From: Enterocloster aldenensis
Lineage (GTDB): Bacteria; Bacillota; Clostridia; Lachnospirales; Lachnospiraceae
Direction: 5' to 3'
NCBI RefSeq assembly: GCF_003434055.1
Contig: NZ_QVEX01000016.1
Coordinates: 1 to 64,000, forward strand
DNA length: 64,000 nucleotides
Shown here: positions 31,382 through 41,502 of the stretch, piece after piece
How the letters are laid out: the number at the start of each line of letters is the position of its first letter
Position numbering within the stretch: the stretch's first letter is position 1
Translations under genes and position numbers: made by a program
Notes under the pieces: model-generated
Told to the model about the DNA's origin: nothing
The model's database searches: none
What the model saw: the letters and a program-made list of their open reading frames with translations, nothing else

Positions 31382-32269
31382 ATGGAATATGTATTAAATC
31401 AGCTGGTTAACGGCTTGTGCCAGGGCGCGATTTACGCACTCATGGCAATCGGCTATTCTGTTATAGTCGGTGTAGTAGGAATGGTTACATTTACATATGG
31501 CGAGATCATGATGATTGGGGCATTCTCGTCCTATTATATTTTCCTTTTATTTGGAAACAACCTGCCCCTTGCAATCCTTGCGGCATTTACGGGTTCATTC
31601 CTGATCGGTATTGTTGTTTATAAGCTTTGTTATGAGAAATTCTTTAACGCACCCAGGCATATTTCCCTGCTGTGCACCATCGGCATCAGTATGCTGATAA
31701 AAAACCTGGCCCAGATCGTATTCGGACCTGAGACCAAACCTGTGTTAGATATTGTTGAAAATAAAACATTTACCTTAATGTTAGGTAGTGTTCGACTGGA
31801 TATTAAGCTTCTCCAGATTGTGGTGATTGTTCTTGTGGTGGTGCTGGCGTCCGCACTGACCCTGTTCTTTAACAAGACCAAGTGGGGCATTGCCCTCAGG
31901 GCCGTAAGCCAGAACAAGGATGCCGCTTATCTGGTGGGCATTAACGTAAAACGTACGGCCATGATCGGTAACTGTATTGGTTCCGGTTTTGGCGGAATTG
32001 CAGGTATCCTGCTCTGCATCTATTATTATTCCGTATCAGCTACCATGGGCGGTATCTACAGCATGAAGGCATTTGCGGCCAGTGTGCTGGGAGGTCTGGT
32101 GGATATCCGGTTCTCTGCCCTGGGCGGTCTGTGTATCGGTGTGATTGAGAACCTGGGTATTGCAATCTCAGCTGCAACCTTCCGCGACGTATTTGCATTC
32201 GGCTTCCTGATCCTTGTACTTTTAATCAGGCCTCAGGGATTTGTCAGCAAGAAAGGAGTAAGGGTATGA
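31382..32269 (+). CDS. livH: LivH-type ABC permease
   Basis: 295 residues from ATG 31382; GGAGG lies about eight bases before it, while ATG 31376 is too close. About eight membrane helices, with the family motifs NQLVNGLCQGAIYALMAIGY, GVVGMVTFTYGEIMMIGAF, RAVSQNKDAAYLVGINV (the coupling loop) and ASVLGGLVDIRFSALGG. It forms the channel with the LivM protein, whose start overlaps its stop. Confidence 0.94.
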   Translation: MEYVLNQLVNGLCQGAIYALMAIGYSVIVGVVGMVTFTYGEIMMIGAFSSYYIFLLFGNNLPLAILAAFTGSFLIGIVVYKLCYEKFFNAPRHISLLCTIGISMLIKNLAQIVFGPETKPVLDIVENKTFTLMLGSVRLDIKLLQIVVIVLVVVLASALTLFFNKTKWGIALRAVSQNKDAAYLVGINVKRTAMIGNCIGSGFGGIAGILLCIYYYSVSATMGGIYSMKAFAASVLGGLVDIRFSALGGLCIGVIENLGIAISAATFRDVFAFGFLILVLLIRPQGFVSKKGVRV

Positions 32270-33276
32270 TAGACAAGGCAAAAGCATTTTTTTGGAAACA
32301 TAAGCTGCCCGTGCTGCTGGTTCTTCTTGTTATATCCATCGTGCTTCCGTTTGTGATTAAGCAGGCTTTGATACTGAGATATATCTGTACCATCATGATG
32401 TATGCCACATTGGCCGGTTCCCTGAACGTAATCAACGGCTACAGCGGCCAGACCTGTCTGGGCCAGGCCGGATTCTTTGCAATCGGCGCCTATACATGCG
32501 CGGCCCTGTCCAAGAACGTGGGCGTGGATTTCTGGATTGCCCTTCCCATCGCAGGTATCCTGGCATCTCTTGTGGGACTGATTGTCAGCCTTCCAACCCT
32601 TAAGCTGTCCGGCATTTATCTGTCCATCGTTACCCTGGGCGCATCTGAAATCATAAGGATCATTGCCCAGACATGGACGCCTGTGACAGGAGGCGCCCTG
32701 GGCATCAAACAGATTCCTTATCCAAACTTCTTTGGCCTGGAAATGTTCAAGCCCAAATATTACTATTTCATTTTCCTTATCATCGGCGTGGTGTTCCTGT
32801 TCATTACGGACAGGGTATTACGGTCCAGGGTAGGCCGTTCCTGGCTGGCAATCCGTGAGGACCAGGTGGCTGCCAAGTCCCTGGGCGTTGAAACCAGTAA
32901 GTGTAAGTGCATGAACTTCATGTATGGGGCATTCTGGGCAGGAATCATCGGGGCTGCCTACGCTCCGTTTGTCAACTATATTGAGTCTTCACAGTTTACG
33001 ACAGATACAGGTTTTAATGTACTGGCCATGGTTGTCATCGGAGGCCAGGGAACCCTGCTTGGGCCAATCCTTGGTTCCACGATTGTTACAATCCTGACTG
33101 AGGCCCTGCGTTTCCTGGAGAACTGGAGATATGTAATCTATGCAATCATCATCATCCTGATGATGTGGGTACGTCCTCAGGGACTTATGGGTGCATCTGA
33201 TTCCATTCTTGCCGGCGGCGAGATCCAGAAAAAGGATGGGTCTAAGAAAAAGACTCCGGAGGTGAAGAAGGCATGA
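32266..33276 (+). CDS. livM: LivM-type ABC permease
   Basis: 336 residues, about nine or ten membrane helices. Family motifs: SLNVINGYSGQTCLGQAGFF, SGIYLSIVTLGASEIIRI, WLAIREDQVAAKSLGVETSK (coupling loop), GGQGTLLGPILGS. It ends with a K-rich cytoplasmic tail. The ATG overlaps the livH stop (ATGA), and its own stop overlaps livG. Confidence 0.94.
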   Translation: MIDKAKAFFWKHKLPVLLVLLVISIVLPFVIKQALILRYICTIMMYATLAGSLNVINGYSGQTCLGQAGFFAIGAYTCAALSKNVGVDFWIALPIAGILASLVGLIVSLPTLKLSGIYLSIVTLGASEIIRIIAQTWTPVTGGALGIKQIPYPNFFGLEMFKPKYYYFIFLIIGVVFLFITDRVLRSRVGRSWLAIREDQVAAKSLGVETSKCKCMNFMYGAFWAGIIGAAYAPFVNYIESSQFTTDTGFNVLAMVVIGGQGTLLGPILGSTIVTILTEALRFLENWRYVIYAIIIILMMWVRPQGLMGASDSILAGGEIQKKDGSKKKTPEVKKA

Positions 33277-34094
33277 TAGATTTTGATAAGATTGACAGAA
33301 GCGTACCGATTCTTGAATCAAAAGGCTTATGTAAATACTTTGGCGGTCTGAAGGCAGTTGAAAACGTGGATATGAAGGTAATGGCAGGCGACATTTTCGG
33401 TATCATCGGACCAAATGGAGCCGGGAAAACCACATTCTTCAATATGTGCACCGGTATGTACACCCCTACCAAGGGAAAGGTATACCTGATGGGGGAGGAT
33501 GTGACCGGATTCTCATCTGAAAGGGTTGCAAGGAAACGTATGGCAAGGACCTTCCAGAACCTGCAGCTGTTTAAGTTCATGAGCGTCCTGGACAATGTTA
33601 AGATCGGATGCCATATCAGGACCAAGAGCAACATGCTGGATGCAATTGTCCATACCAGGACATACAGGCAGGATGAGGAGTATGCAATCAGCAAGAGTGA
33701 GGAGATATTAAAGGCCATCGGCCTGTTCGAATACAGGGACACCATGGCGGGAAACCTGGCATATGGCATGCAGCGCAAGGTTGAGATTGCCAGGGCACTG
33801 GCCCTTGAGCCATACATCCTTTTGCTGGATGAGCCTGCGGCGGGCATGAATCCTCTGGAGACACAGGAGCTGATGGAATTTATTAAAATGCTCAATGAAG
33901 GCGGATACACCATTGCTGTTATTGAACATGACATGAAGTTTGTGATGAATTCCTGCAACCGCATCCTGGTCCTGAACTTCGGGCAGAAGATATGCGAGGG
34001 CACGCCGGATGAGGTCAAGGCGAACAAGGAAGTGCAGGAAGCATATTTCGGCAAGGGTATCATTGCAGGAGAGGCGGTGAAGGTTCATGCTTAA
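33273..34094 (+). CDS. livG: LivG-type ABC ATPase
   Basis: 273 residues. Walker A GPNGAGKTT, Q-loop RTFQNLQLF, signature LAYGMQRKVEIARALA, Walker B ILLLDEPAAGMNP, switch IEHDMKFVM. The Y-G-x-Q form of the signature is normal for LivG. It overlaps livM by four bases and livF by eight. Confidence 0.94.
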   Translation: MIDFDKIDRSVPILESKGLCKYFGGLKAVENVDMKVMAGDIFGIIGPNGAGKTTFFNMCTGMYTPTKGKVYLMGEDVTGFSSERVARKRMARTFQNLQLFKFMSVLDNVKIGCHIRTKSNMLDAIVHTRTYRQDEEYAISKSEEILKAIGLFEYRDTMAGNLAYGMQRKVEIARALALEPYILLLDEPAAGMNPLETQELMEFIKMLNEGGYTIAVIEHDMKFVMNSCNRILVLNFGQKICEGTPDEVKANKEVQEAYFGKGIIAGEAVKVHA

Positions 34095-34797
34095 TGTGGA
34101 ACATCTTTCAGTCAATTACGGATATATCACAGCGCTTACAGACATCAGCTTCCACGTGGAGGAGGGTGAGATTATCACACTAATCGGCTCCAACGGCGCA
34201 GGTAAGACAACGACCCTGGGCGCCATATCGGGCCTGGTCCCCAAGGTAAGCGGCAGGATTACGTTTAAGGGACATGACATCACAAAGATGCCGCCGGACA
34301 AAGTGGTAAAAATGGGGATGTGCCATGTGCCTGAGGGAAGGAAAATATTCCCTGCCCTGACCGTGTATGAGAACCTGATTGCAGGTTCCCTGGGCAACCC
34401 AAAACTTACCAAGGCCAGGATTAATGAGCTGGTGGAGGAGCAGTATACCCTGTTCCCGCGTTTGAAGGAGCGTATCGGCCAGGCAGGAGGAAGCCTGTCA
34501 GGCGGCGAGCAGCAGATGCTTGCCATATCAAGGGGACTTATGATGGACCCGGATATCGTGATGCTGGATGAGCCGTCCCTGGGACTGGCGCCTATTATCG
34601 TTGAAGACATATTTGAACTGATATTAAAAATCAGGGACATGGGCAAGACCATTCTTCTGATTGAGCAGAATGCGTCCATGGCATTGTCCATTGCGGACAG
34701 GGGGTATGTGCTGGAGACAGGCAAGATTATCATGGAGGGTAAAGGCAAGGAGCTCCTTGTGGACCCGAGGGTGAAAGCAGCCTATCTGGGCGCGTAA
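34087..34797 (+). CDS. livF: LivF-type ABC ATPase
   Basis: 236 residues. Walker A GSNGAGKTT, the family motif CHVPEGRKIFPALTVYENL, signature LSGGEQQMLAISRGL, Walker B IVMLDEPSLGLAP, switch LIEQNASMAL. It completes a LivKHMGF importer and ends 54 bases before the SDR gene. Confidence 0.95.
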   Translation: MLNVEHLSVNYGYITALTDISFHVEEGEIITLIGSNGAGKTTTLGAISGLVPKVSGRITFKGHDITKMPPDKVVKMGMCHVPEGRKIFPALTVYENLIAGSLGNPKLTKARINELVEEQYTLFPRLKERIGQAGGSLSGGEQQMLAISRGLMMDPDIVMLDEPSLGLAPIIVEDIFELILKIRDMGKTILLIEQNASMALSIADRGYVLETGKIIMEGKGKELLVDPRVKAAYLGA

Positions 34798-34851
34798 AAA
34801 GACGTATGCCGGGCAGCGCCGGTATTTCAAGGAAAGTGAAGGAAGTCAGAT

Positions 34852-35718
34852 ATGGACTTAGGACTGAAAGGAAAAACCGCTGTCGTGACAGGCGGCAGCA
34901 AGGGCATTGGATACGCAGTTGCAAAGACCTTCCTGGAAGAGGGAGCCAATGTTTTTATCTGTGCCAGGAATGCGGAGGAAGTGGACGCAGCGGTCCGTTC
35001 GTTAAGCAGGGCAACGGCACCGTCCGGTACAGCGGTCTCGGATGGAATGGCAATGCCGGCCGCCACATCAGCCCATACGGTGTATGGAGCGGTATACGGA
35101 ACCGCGGCAGACATGACGGTGGAGGAAGACGTTTACAGGGCTGCAAAAGAGGCGTATGACCGGTTCGGCTCCCTGGACTGCTGGATTAATAACGTGGGGG
35201 CCAGTTTTCCCAAGGAAGGGGAAGAGTACAGGGAACAGGACATTGAGAAAATCACAAAGGTATGTTTCTTCAGTACAATATACGGCACCCAGGCAGCATT
35301 CCGCTATATGAAGAAAACCGGGGGAAGCATTATCAATATCAGCTCCCTGGCAGCCCGATGCGGTACCGTAGGCGCAAGCACACTGTACGGGCCCCTGAAG
35401 TCCGCGGTAATCAAGCTGGCGGTTTCCTTTGCAGGGGAATATGCGGCTTATGGGGTCCGGGTTAATTCCGTACTTCCGGGCTTTACGGCAACTCCGGCAG
35501 TGGCAGCTAATATTAAACCGGATTATCTGAAACGGAATGCAGACGACACCCTTTTGCGGCGGGTGGCCGTACCGGAGGAAATAGCTGCTCCGGTGGTATT
35601 TCTCTGCAGCAGCCGGGCCTCCTACATAACAGGCACCAGCCTGGAGGTTTCCGGCGGGAGGAGTATTGTGTTGAATCCGGAATATTCATATGTAAAAAAG
35701 GAAGGGGAACAAGCATGA
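34852..35718 (+). CDS. Short-chain dehydrogenase/reductase
   Basis: 288 residues. Classical SDR: TGGSKGIGYA cofactor loop, NNVG (N-N-x-G), serine in IINISSLAA, and the catalytic pair in LYGPLKSA (Y-x-x-x-K), then VLPGFTATP. About 25 extra residues rich in A/T/G lie at 45-75, before the aspartate of the cofactor site. GAAGGAAG precedes the ATG. The stop overlaps the dhaK start by four bases. It probably oxidises or reduces a hydroxyl of the imported compound or of its breakdown product, giving a ketone for the DhaK-type kinase. Confidence 0.9.
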   Translation: MDLGLKGKTAVVTGGSKGIGYAVAKTFLEEGANVFICARNAEEVDAAVRSLSRATAPSGTAVSDGMAMPAATSAHTVYGAVYGTAADMTVEEDVYRAAKEAYDRFGSLDCWINNVGASFPKEGEEYREQDIEKITKVCFFSTIYGTQAAFRYMKKTGGSIINISSLAARCGTVGASTLYGPLKSAVIKLAVSFAGEYAAYGVRVNSVLPGFTATPAVAANIKPDYLKRNADDTLLRRVAVPEEIAAPVVFLCSSRASYITGTSLEVSGGRSIVLNPEYSYVKKEGEQA

Positions 35719-36722
35719 AAAAATTAATCAACAGACCTGAAAATTTTGTAAAAGAAACAATGGAAGGCATTATCTATGCCTATGGGGACAAAGTTAAATT
35801 ATTGGACGGGGATGAGAGGATACTTCTCACCAATTATCCGGTTGAAAAGGGCAAGGTTGGAATCGTGACAGCCGGAGGAAGCGGGCATCTTCCTGTATTC
35901 CTTGGATATGTTGGCCAGGGCATGCTGGACGGATGCGCGGTAGGCAATGTGTTTGCGTCCCCGTCCGCAAAGAAAATGGCTGACATGATTAAGGCCTGTG
36001 ACTATGGCAGCGGCGTACTCTGCCTGTACGGGAACTACGGCGGCGATAATATGAACTTTGATATGGCCTGCGAGATGGTGGAAATGGATGACGTGGAAAC
36101 CATGACAGTGCGTGTTAAGGATGATGTTGCCAGCAGTCCCAAGGAGACAATGGAAAAACGCCGCGGCGTTGCGGGAATGGTTTATGCCTTTAAGGCCGCA
36201 GGCGCTGCCGCGGAGCGGATGATGAGCCTGGAGGAAGTGGCAGGCGTTGCCCAGAAGGCGCTGGACAATATCCGCACCATGGGCGTTGCCCTGTCACCAT
36301 GTATTGTTCCTCAGGTAGGGGAGCCCACCTTCCAGATAGAAGATGACGAGATTGAAATTGGTATGGGCATCCACGGGGAAAAGGGAATTGAAGTCAGGAA
36401 AATGATGACGGCGGATGAGGTTGCGGAGACCCTGGTTGGCAGGATTACGGAGGATATGCCTCTGGCAGAGGGGGATGAAGTGTCTGTTCTGGTCAACGGC
36501 CTGGGCGCAACCCCTATGGAAGAGCAGCTGATTGTGTACCGCCGTGTCCATGAGCTGTTAAATGACATGGGCGTCAAGGTTGTGATGCCTCATGTGGGAG
36601 AATATGCAACCTCCATGGAGATGGCAGGACTTTCCGTTACCATCTTCAAGCTGGATGAGCAGTTAAAGGAACTGCTGCTTTCCCCGGCAAAAACACCTTT
36701 CTACACCAACTTGAACAAATAA
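35715..36722 (+). CDS. dhaK: Dihydroxyacetone-kinase-type subunit DhaK
   Basis: 335 residues, family length. VTAGGSGHLPVFLGYVGQGM and GNVFASPS bind the ketone phosphate region; GMGIHGEKGIE carries the histidine that forms the hemiaminal with dihydroxyacetone; NGLGATPMEEQLI is conserved near the end. The substrate may be dihydroxyacetone or a longer keto-sugar such as erythrulose, as in DhaK relatives of catabolic operons. Translated together with the SDR gene and followed by dhaL. Confidence 0.92.
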   Translation: MKKLINRPENFVKETMEGIIYAYGDKVKLLDGDERILLTNYPVEKGKVGIVTAGGSGHLPVFLGYVGQGMLDGCAVGNVFASPSAKKMADMIKACDYGSGVLCLYGNYGGDNMNFDMACEMVEMDDVETMTVRVKDDVASSPKETMEKRRGVAGMVYAFKAAGAAAERMMSLEEVAGVAQKALDNIRTMGVALSPCIVPQVGEPTFQIEDDEIEIGMGIHGEKGIEVRKMMTADEVAETLVGRITEDMPLAEGDEVSVLVNGLGATPMEEQLIVYRRVHELLNDMGVKVVMPHVGEYATSMEMAGLSVTIFKLDEQLKELLLSPAKTPFYTNLNK

Positions 36723-36751
36723 GACCCTTTAACTAATAGGAGGATAGGACA

Positions 36752-37360
36752 ATGAATGCAGCATCTGTTAAAACGGGTATCAGGAAAATAAGCCGGATTA
36801 TGGCTGAGAATAAAGATTATCTGATTAAACTGGACCAGCAGAACGGGGACGGGGATCTGGGCGTTTCCATGAGCGAGGGATTTGAGGCGGCGGCCGTGTT
36901 TGTTGAAGGCACGTCTGAGACGGACCTGGGCAAGATACTGATGCAGACAGGCGGCGTATTTAACGAGGCAGCTCCCTCAAGCCTTGGCACCATTATCTCA
37001 TTTGCATTTATGGGAATGGCAAAGTCCTTAAAAGGTAAGACCGAAGCAGGTCTTCCTGAATTTGCAGAGGCAGTGATGGCAGGAGTGCAGAAAATCATGG
37101 ATAAGGCCGGTTCAAAGCCTGGTGAGAAGACAATCCTGGACTCCATTTATCCGGCAGCGGAAAGCCTGCTGGCAGATAGGGACGGGGACTTTAAGGAAGC
37201 CCTGAGGAATGCGGCTGAAAAAGCGGCAGAAGGTTCAGAATCAACCAGATCCATGAAGTCGGTCCATGGACGGGCCGCTTACTATGGTGAGAAATCCATC
37301 GGGCTCCTGGACGGTGGGTCTGTAGTGGGCAGGCTGATATTTGAGGCATTGTCTGAATAA
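36752..37360 (+). CDS. dhaL: Dihydroxyacetone-kinase-type nucleotide subunit DhaL
   Basis: 202 residues. The nucleotide/Mg motif is present as LDQQNGDGDLGVSM; most DhaL proteins have H where L stands here. The later region has SLGTIISFAFMGMAKSLKG and RAAYYGEKSIGLLDGGS (the R-A-x-Y-x-x-x-x-x-G-x-x-D-x-G element). No dhaM (PTS donor) is nearby, so phosphate may come from ATP. ATAGGAGG precedes the ATG. Last gene of the operon before a terminator. Confidence 0.9.
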   Translation: MNAASVKTGIRKISRIMAENKDYLIKLDQQNGDGDLGVSMSEGFEAAAVFVEGTSETDLGKILMQTGGVFNEAAPSSLGTIISFAFMGMAKSLKGKTEAGLPEFAEAVMAGVQKIMDKAGSKPGEKTILDSIYPAAESLLADRDGDFKEALRNAAEKAAEGSESTRSMKSVHGRAAYYGEKSIGLLDGGSVVGRLIFEALSE

Positions 37361-37424
37361 AAAGATTCTGGCCGGAAAGGCCTGATATATCAAGGTTAAT
37401 GGAATAATAGCCGATATCACAACG

Positions 37425-37457
37425 GGAACTGCTGCACAAGTGCGGCAGTTCCTTTTT
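37425..37457 (+). terminator. Operon terminator after dhaL
   Basis: GGAACTGC-T-GCA, loop CAAG, TGC-G-GCAGTTCC, then TTTTT. Confidence 0.85.
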
Positions 37458-37468
37458 AAACCGTGTAT

Positions 37469-37774
37469 TCATGAATTTCTTTCCCTGATATCATCTACAA
37501 TTAATTGGATGTGTTTAATCTGAAGGGGGCTTAGGCCTGTTACGTCCAACGTATTGACCCCGCCAAGTCCCTTCCCCTTTTCCTCCCTGCCCAGCAGATA
37601 ATCCGTACTCACGTCGAAGAAATCAGCAATTTTCTCCAGCATTTCTACAGATGGTCTGATATTATCATTTTCCCAGTTGCTGATACTCTGTTTTTTAACC
37701 CCCAGTTTGTCCGCTAATTGTACCTGGCTCAGAGCCCGGGACTGGCGCAAATATTTGATTTGTTTTGGAAACAT
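37469..37774 (-). CDS. XRE family transcriptional regulator
   Basis: 101 residues. The N-terminal 65 form the helix-turn-helix ([50 protein letters not shown]); the C-terminal 35 are a helical tail. AGGTGAGG stands before the ATG. It is divergent from the chemoreceptor gene with about 190 bp between; no obvious operator is seen. Confidence 0.88.
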   Translation of the reverse strand: MFPKQIKYLRQSRALSQVQLADKLGVKKQSISNWENDNIRPSVEMLEKIADFFDVSTDYLLGREEKGKGLGGVNTLDVTGLSPLQIKHIQLIVDDIRERNS

Positions 37775-37963
37775 ACCTCACCTCGCCTGCTATTTAATAA
37801 AGCTTATTATGTGCGATTATTAAAAAGTTTAAAAATACTAGTATTGAAAAATCGGACTTTGTCGATATATATAACTAGAGGGGTACTGTGTTTGGTATAT
37901 TTGTTGTTTTTACAAAAATATACCTGTATGATTCCATTTCCAGGTATGACAAGGAGGACAAAA

Positions 37964-40102
37964 ATGTTAAACAAAATGAAGTTAGCGCCAAAACTGGCGC
38001 TGGTTATTGGCAGTGTTCTGTCGTTGGTTCTGATCGTCCTGATTTCCATCACGGCAGTGATGTCAAAATCAGCCATCTCTGCTTCTACATACAGCGAGCT
38101 GGCCGCTATTTCGGAAACCAACGGGCTGGAAATCCAACAGATTTTTGACGCTGCCGAAACAGTGGCAGTCAATATTGAGTATTATATGGAACGGGCCTAC
38201 AAGACGGTCCAGGCGGATCCATCCCAAAATGTAAAACCCACCGACCCGGCGGCAATGGAGCTGTGCAAAAGTGAAATCTATGGAAATACGCTGACTTCCC
38301 TTAATTATGATGTGGAAGTTTTTCTGCGGGAGAATGCCCGCAACACCGCAAAATACAACAAAGACATCGCGGGAGTGGGAGTGATGTTTGAGCCGTACGC
38401 ATTCCAGCAGGATATCCGGGATTACGCCTTTTATGTGAATGAGGCGGCCGCGGACCAGGATATCGCGCCCTTTGGTTCCTATGAGTCATATTCCCAGGAG
38501 GATTATTATAAAAACGCGCTGACCACAAAGACATCCAACGTGTCCGATCCCTATGAATATAACGGCGCCACATTGGTTACATATGCGAGCCCGATTTTAA
38601 ATAACGGTAAGGTACAGGGCGTTGTGATGGCGGACATCAATGTGGCAAATTTCAGCAAGGTAGATTCCTCCAACGAGAACTACCCCAGCATGTATTCAAC
38701 CATTTACGATGATAATGGGAAGATTATATATGACAGTGAGAGCCTGGAGGATATTGGAAAATATCTGGCGGATTTTACGCCAAATCAATCGGAACTCTCC
38801 CTTATGCAGACAAACATGGCAAAAAAGCAGCCGTTCCGTGTGGAGACCACCAGGGAAGACGGCCGGAAAGTGACGCGCTTTTTTACCCCAATCAAGGCGG
38901 CCGGCGAGACGTGGTGGTCCCTGACAGCAGTCAATTCCAGCGATGTGGACGCAGCTGTTAAAACCACGGTCATCTCAATGGTCCTGCTCTCCGCCTGTGC
39001 CCTGATCCTGATTATCGCGGTCATTTTTCTGCTTCTCCACCGCCTTCTGCGTCCGATTAAATCAATTGTATCCGCCGCCGCAGAGATTGCGGATGGAAAT
39101 CTGAATGTACAGATTGCAGCAGAATCAGAGGATGAAGTAGGCAGGCTGGCCAGGACTTTTCTTAAAATGGTACAGAATTTAAACGTGATAGTGTCAGACG
39201 TGGATTATATTCTGGGGAAAATGGCCGAGGGTGACTTTGATGTCAGGACGAATTCGGAAGAAAGCTATGTGGGGAACTTTCGGGGTATTCTGTCGTCAAT
39301 GCGGACGCTGAATATAAAACTGAGCAATGTCCTGATGCAGATTAATACAGCCGCGGATCAGGTTTCTGACGGAAGTGAACAGGTCTCCTCCGGCGCCCAG
39401 GCCCTCTCCCAGGGAACTACAGAACAGGCCTCCTCCATAGAGGAGCTGGCAGCCACCATCAACGAGATTTCACTGCATGTGAAACAAACCGCGGAGAATG
39501 CGGTGCAGGCGCGGGAGCAGACCATACATGCAGGATGCGAAGTAGACAGCTGTAATCACCAGATGCAGGAAATGATAGCTGCTATGGATGAAATAGGAGA
39601 AATGTCAGGACAGATCAGCAAGATCATTAAGACAATAGAGGATATTGCTTTCCAGACCAATATCCTTGCCCTGAACGCTGCGGTAGAAGCCGCGCGGGCC
39701 GGGGAGGCCGGAAAAGGGTTTGCCGTTGTGGCGGACGAGGTAAGAAACCTGGCCAGCAAGTCGGCTGAAGCGTCCAAAAACACGTCTGCCCTCATCGAAG
39801 GCGCTGTCCGCGCCGTTGAAAAGGGTACCAACATTGCCAATGAGACAGCGCATATGCTGAACAAAGTAGTTGAAAGCGCCCAGGCAGTCTCTGAAACCGT
39901 GGACAAGATTGCGGATGCCACCAAAGAGCAATCCAGTGCCATCGGGCAGATTACAGTTGGCGTAGACCAGATTTCCAGCGTGATCCAGACCAACTCCGCA
40001 ACCGCTGAGGAGAGTGCGGCTGCCAGTGAAGAGCTCTCCGGCCAGGCCCAGATGCTTAAAGCTCTTGTAAACCAGTTTAATCTTAGAAACTCCAAACAAT
40101 GA
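37964..40102 (+). CDS. Methyl-accepting chemotaxis protein with extracellular Cache sensor
   Basis: 712 residues from ATG 37964, preceded by AAGGAGGAC; the open frame extends further up without a ribosome site. Helix 1 at about 10-35, an extracytoplasmic dCache-type sensor to about 345 ([32 protein letters not shown]), helix 2 at about 350-370, HAMP to about 430, and a signalling domain with the hairpin tip [20 protein letters not shown] then [18 protein letters not shown]. It senses an outside ligand, perhaps a small acid or amino acid by fold, and signals to CheA. A possible -35 TTGAAA and -10 TATATA lie near 37845-37872. Confidence 0.93.
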   Translation: MLNKMKLAPKLALVIGSVLSLVLIVLISITAVMSKSAISASTYSELAAISETNGLEIQQIFDAAETVAVNIEYYMERAYKTVQADPSQNVKPTDPAAMELCKSEIYGNTLTSLNYDVEVFLRENARNTAKYNKDIAGVGVMFEPYAFQQDIRDYAFYVNEAAADQDIAPFGSYESYSQEDYYKNALTTKTSNVSDPYEYNGATLVTYASPILNNGKVQGVVMADINVANFSKVDSSNENYPSMYSTIYDDNGKIIYDSESLEDIGKYLADFTPNQSELSLMQTNMAKKQPFRVETTREDGRKVTRFFTPIKAAGETWWSLTAVNSSDVDAAVKTTVISMVLLSACALILIIAVIFLLLHRLLRPIKSIVSAAAEIADGNLNVQIAAESEDEVGRLARTFLKMVQNLNVIVSDVDYILGKMAEGDFDVRTNSEESYVGNFRGILSSMRTLNIKLSNVLMQINTAADQVSDGSEQVSSGAQALSQGTTEQASSIEELAATINEISLHVKQTAENAVQAREQTIHAGCEVDSCNHQMQEMIAAMDEIGEMSGQISKIIKTIEDIAFQTNILALNAAVEAARAGEAGKGFAVVADEVRNLASKSAEASKNTSALIEGAVRAVEKGTNIANETAHMLNKVVESAQAVSETVDKIADATKEQSSAIGQITVGVDQISSVIQTNSATAEESAAASEELSGQAQMLKALVNQFNLRNSKQ

Positions 40103-40435
40103 TCTGGTCCGTCTGATGGGTCAGTTCAGGGAAAGGATGTTTTTAAGGGATTTATACCGAATTTACTGCGGTAAAGGCTTACTATTCCAGCCCAGGATTT
40201 CCCCTGGACAAAGCTTCATCTGGTCGGCCTTCGCCGACGATACGCAGACATCCCCATCAGGGCTTGGGACGCTGAAAGGGCGATGTGAAATACTGATTTT
40301 TTGGAGAGTCCTGGTATTTGCAAAAGCGATATGTAATCATATGGTCAGGTGACTGGGCGGTGCCTTTATATATCCTCTGTACGGAACCGGTTATATCTGG
40401 TAGAATAAAGGGATAACAATATCTGGAGGTACGGT
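40103..40435. other. Gene-free stretch of about 330 bp
   Basis: It contains a small perfect hairpin GTCGGC-CTTC-GCCGAC and no T run. The one open frame here (78 codons) lacks a ribosome site and recognisable motifs. The end holds TATCTGGAGG, the ribosome site of the next gene. Confidence 0.5.
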
Positions 40436-41473
40436 ATGAGAAAGGTAATCATTGGCACTGCACTTGCATCGGTATGCGCTGCAGTGCTGGTAGTATCGGG
40501 CTGCAGTGAAAACATCAATGAACTGAAGGAGAATGCCAGGGCAAAGGCCTTAAGCGAGCCTGTGATGGCTGCGGAGGAAACAGAAGAAGAGGAAACAGAG
40601 GAGGAAAGCGTTTCCCCGGAGCAGATGGATTTAATAAAGTATAATTACTATGTTGAGCTGAATAATGAGATAGTTAAGCTCATGGACGACATTGATTATT
40701 ATTATGAAGTGGTGGAATATGATGAGGAGTTTGCCCTGATTCCTGACAGTGGATATACATACGGTTACCGTATCAGGGGATTTGGCAAGGACCTTGCAGA
40801 TGACTGTATACAGCTGGCAGACATGGAGCCTGCATATGAGACATTGGATCCGCTAATAAAGGAGATGGCTGAACCCCTAAAGGAGCTTATGGCTGCATTC
40901 TCAGAGGTAAGCAGGAGCAATGACTATGCGGCAAACCAGTACCAGAAAGCAAAGGAGCTTCACGCTGTCATCTATCCGGCTGCCGATGAATTTGAGCCTA
41001 TGGGATATGAATTCATACACGCAGTAAGCGCGGTGGCTGATGAGAGGATTGCAGCGGAAGAAGAGGAGATGAAGGCTGAGGGAAGGCTGATAGCGTATAA
41101 TGCCAGCCGCGGCATCAGTATTGCAGGACAGATTATGGATGAATGTACGCTTCAGGGTGTGACGGATGACAATATCACGGACCTGGATTTGACAAAGATT
41201 AAGCCATTATACGAGGAACTGACTTTGATTGTGGAGGATTTGAATGCCGCAACCGCTGACAGTAACCAGATGATGAAGGAGTCCATGAGCAATTCAAAAC
41301 CATTTGACCAGCTGTATGAGAGGATGCTCCAGGCCCTGGAGTGGATGATAAAACAGGTGGAAAGCGGAAAACCCATTGAAGACCCGGGCCTGGAGCCATT
41401 GGGATCCATTGCACATTTTTCCAATACGCTGAGTGATTGTGTTGACCGGTATAATACGGTGTTTGTGGATTAA
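40436..41473 (+). CDS. DUF3829 (YiiG-like) lipoprotein
   Basis: 345 residues. Signal peptide with lipobox VSGC (Cys 23), an E-rich linker (EETEEEETEEES), then a mostly helical domain with D/E-rich helices (YNYYVELNNEIVKLMDDIDY, FSEVSRSNDYAANQYQKAKE) typical of DUF3829/YiiG proteins. CTGGAGG precedes the ATG. It sits on the outer face of the membrane. Function unknown; it appears monocistronic. Confidence 0.78.
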   Translation: MRKVIIGTALASVCAAVLVVSGCSENINELKENARAKALSEPVMAAEETEEEETEEESVSPEQMDLIKYNYYVELNNEIVKLMDDIDYYYEVVEYDEEFALIPDSGYTYGYRIRGFGKDLADDCIQLADMEPAYETLDPLIKEMAEPLKELMAAFSEVSRSNDYAANQYQKAKELHAVIYPAADEFEPMGYEFIHAVSAVADERIAAEEEEMKAEGRLIAYNASRGISIAGQIMDECTLQGVTDDNITDLDLTKIKPLYEELTLIVEDLNAATADSNQMMKESMSNSKPFDQLYERMLQALEWMIKQVESGKPIEDPGLEPLGSIAHFSNTLSDCVDRYNTVFVD

Positions 41474-41502
41474 GGAAGGGGGGATACCCCTTCCCGCCCG
41501 GA

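Noticed and set aside
33242..34748. Long - strand frames (273 and 210 codons) inside livG and livF
   Set aside because: Serine/proline-rich shadows of the two ATPase genes, whose motifs are intact on the + strand.
40116..40352. 78-codon frame after the chemoreceptor gene
   Set aside because: No ribosome site, no membrane or domain pattern, and a composition unlike the neighbouring genes.
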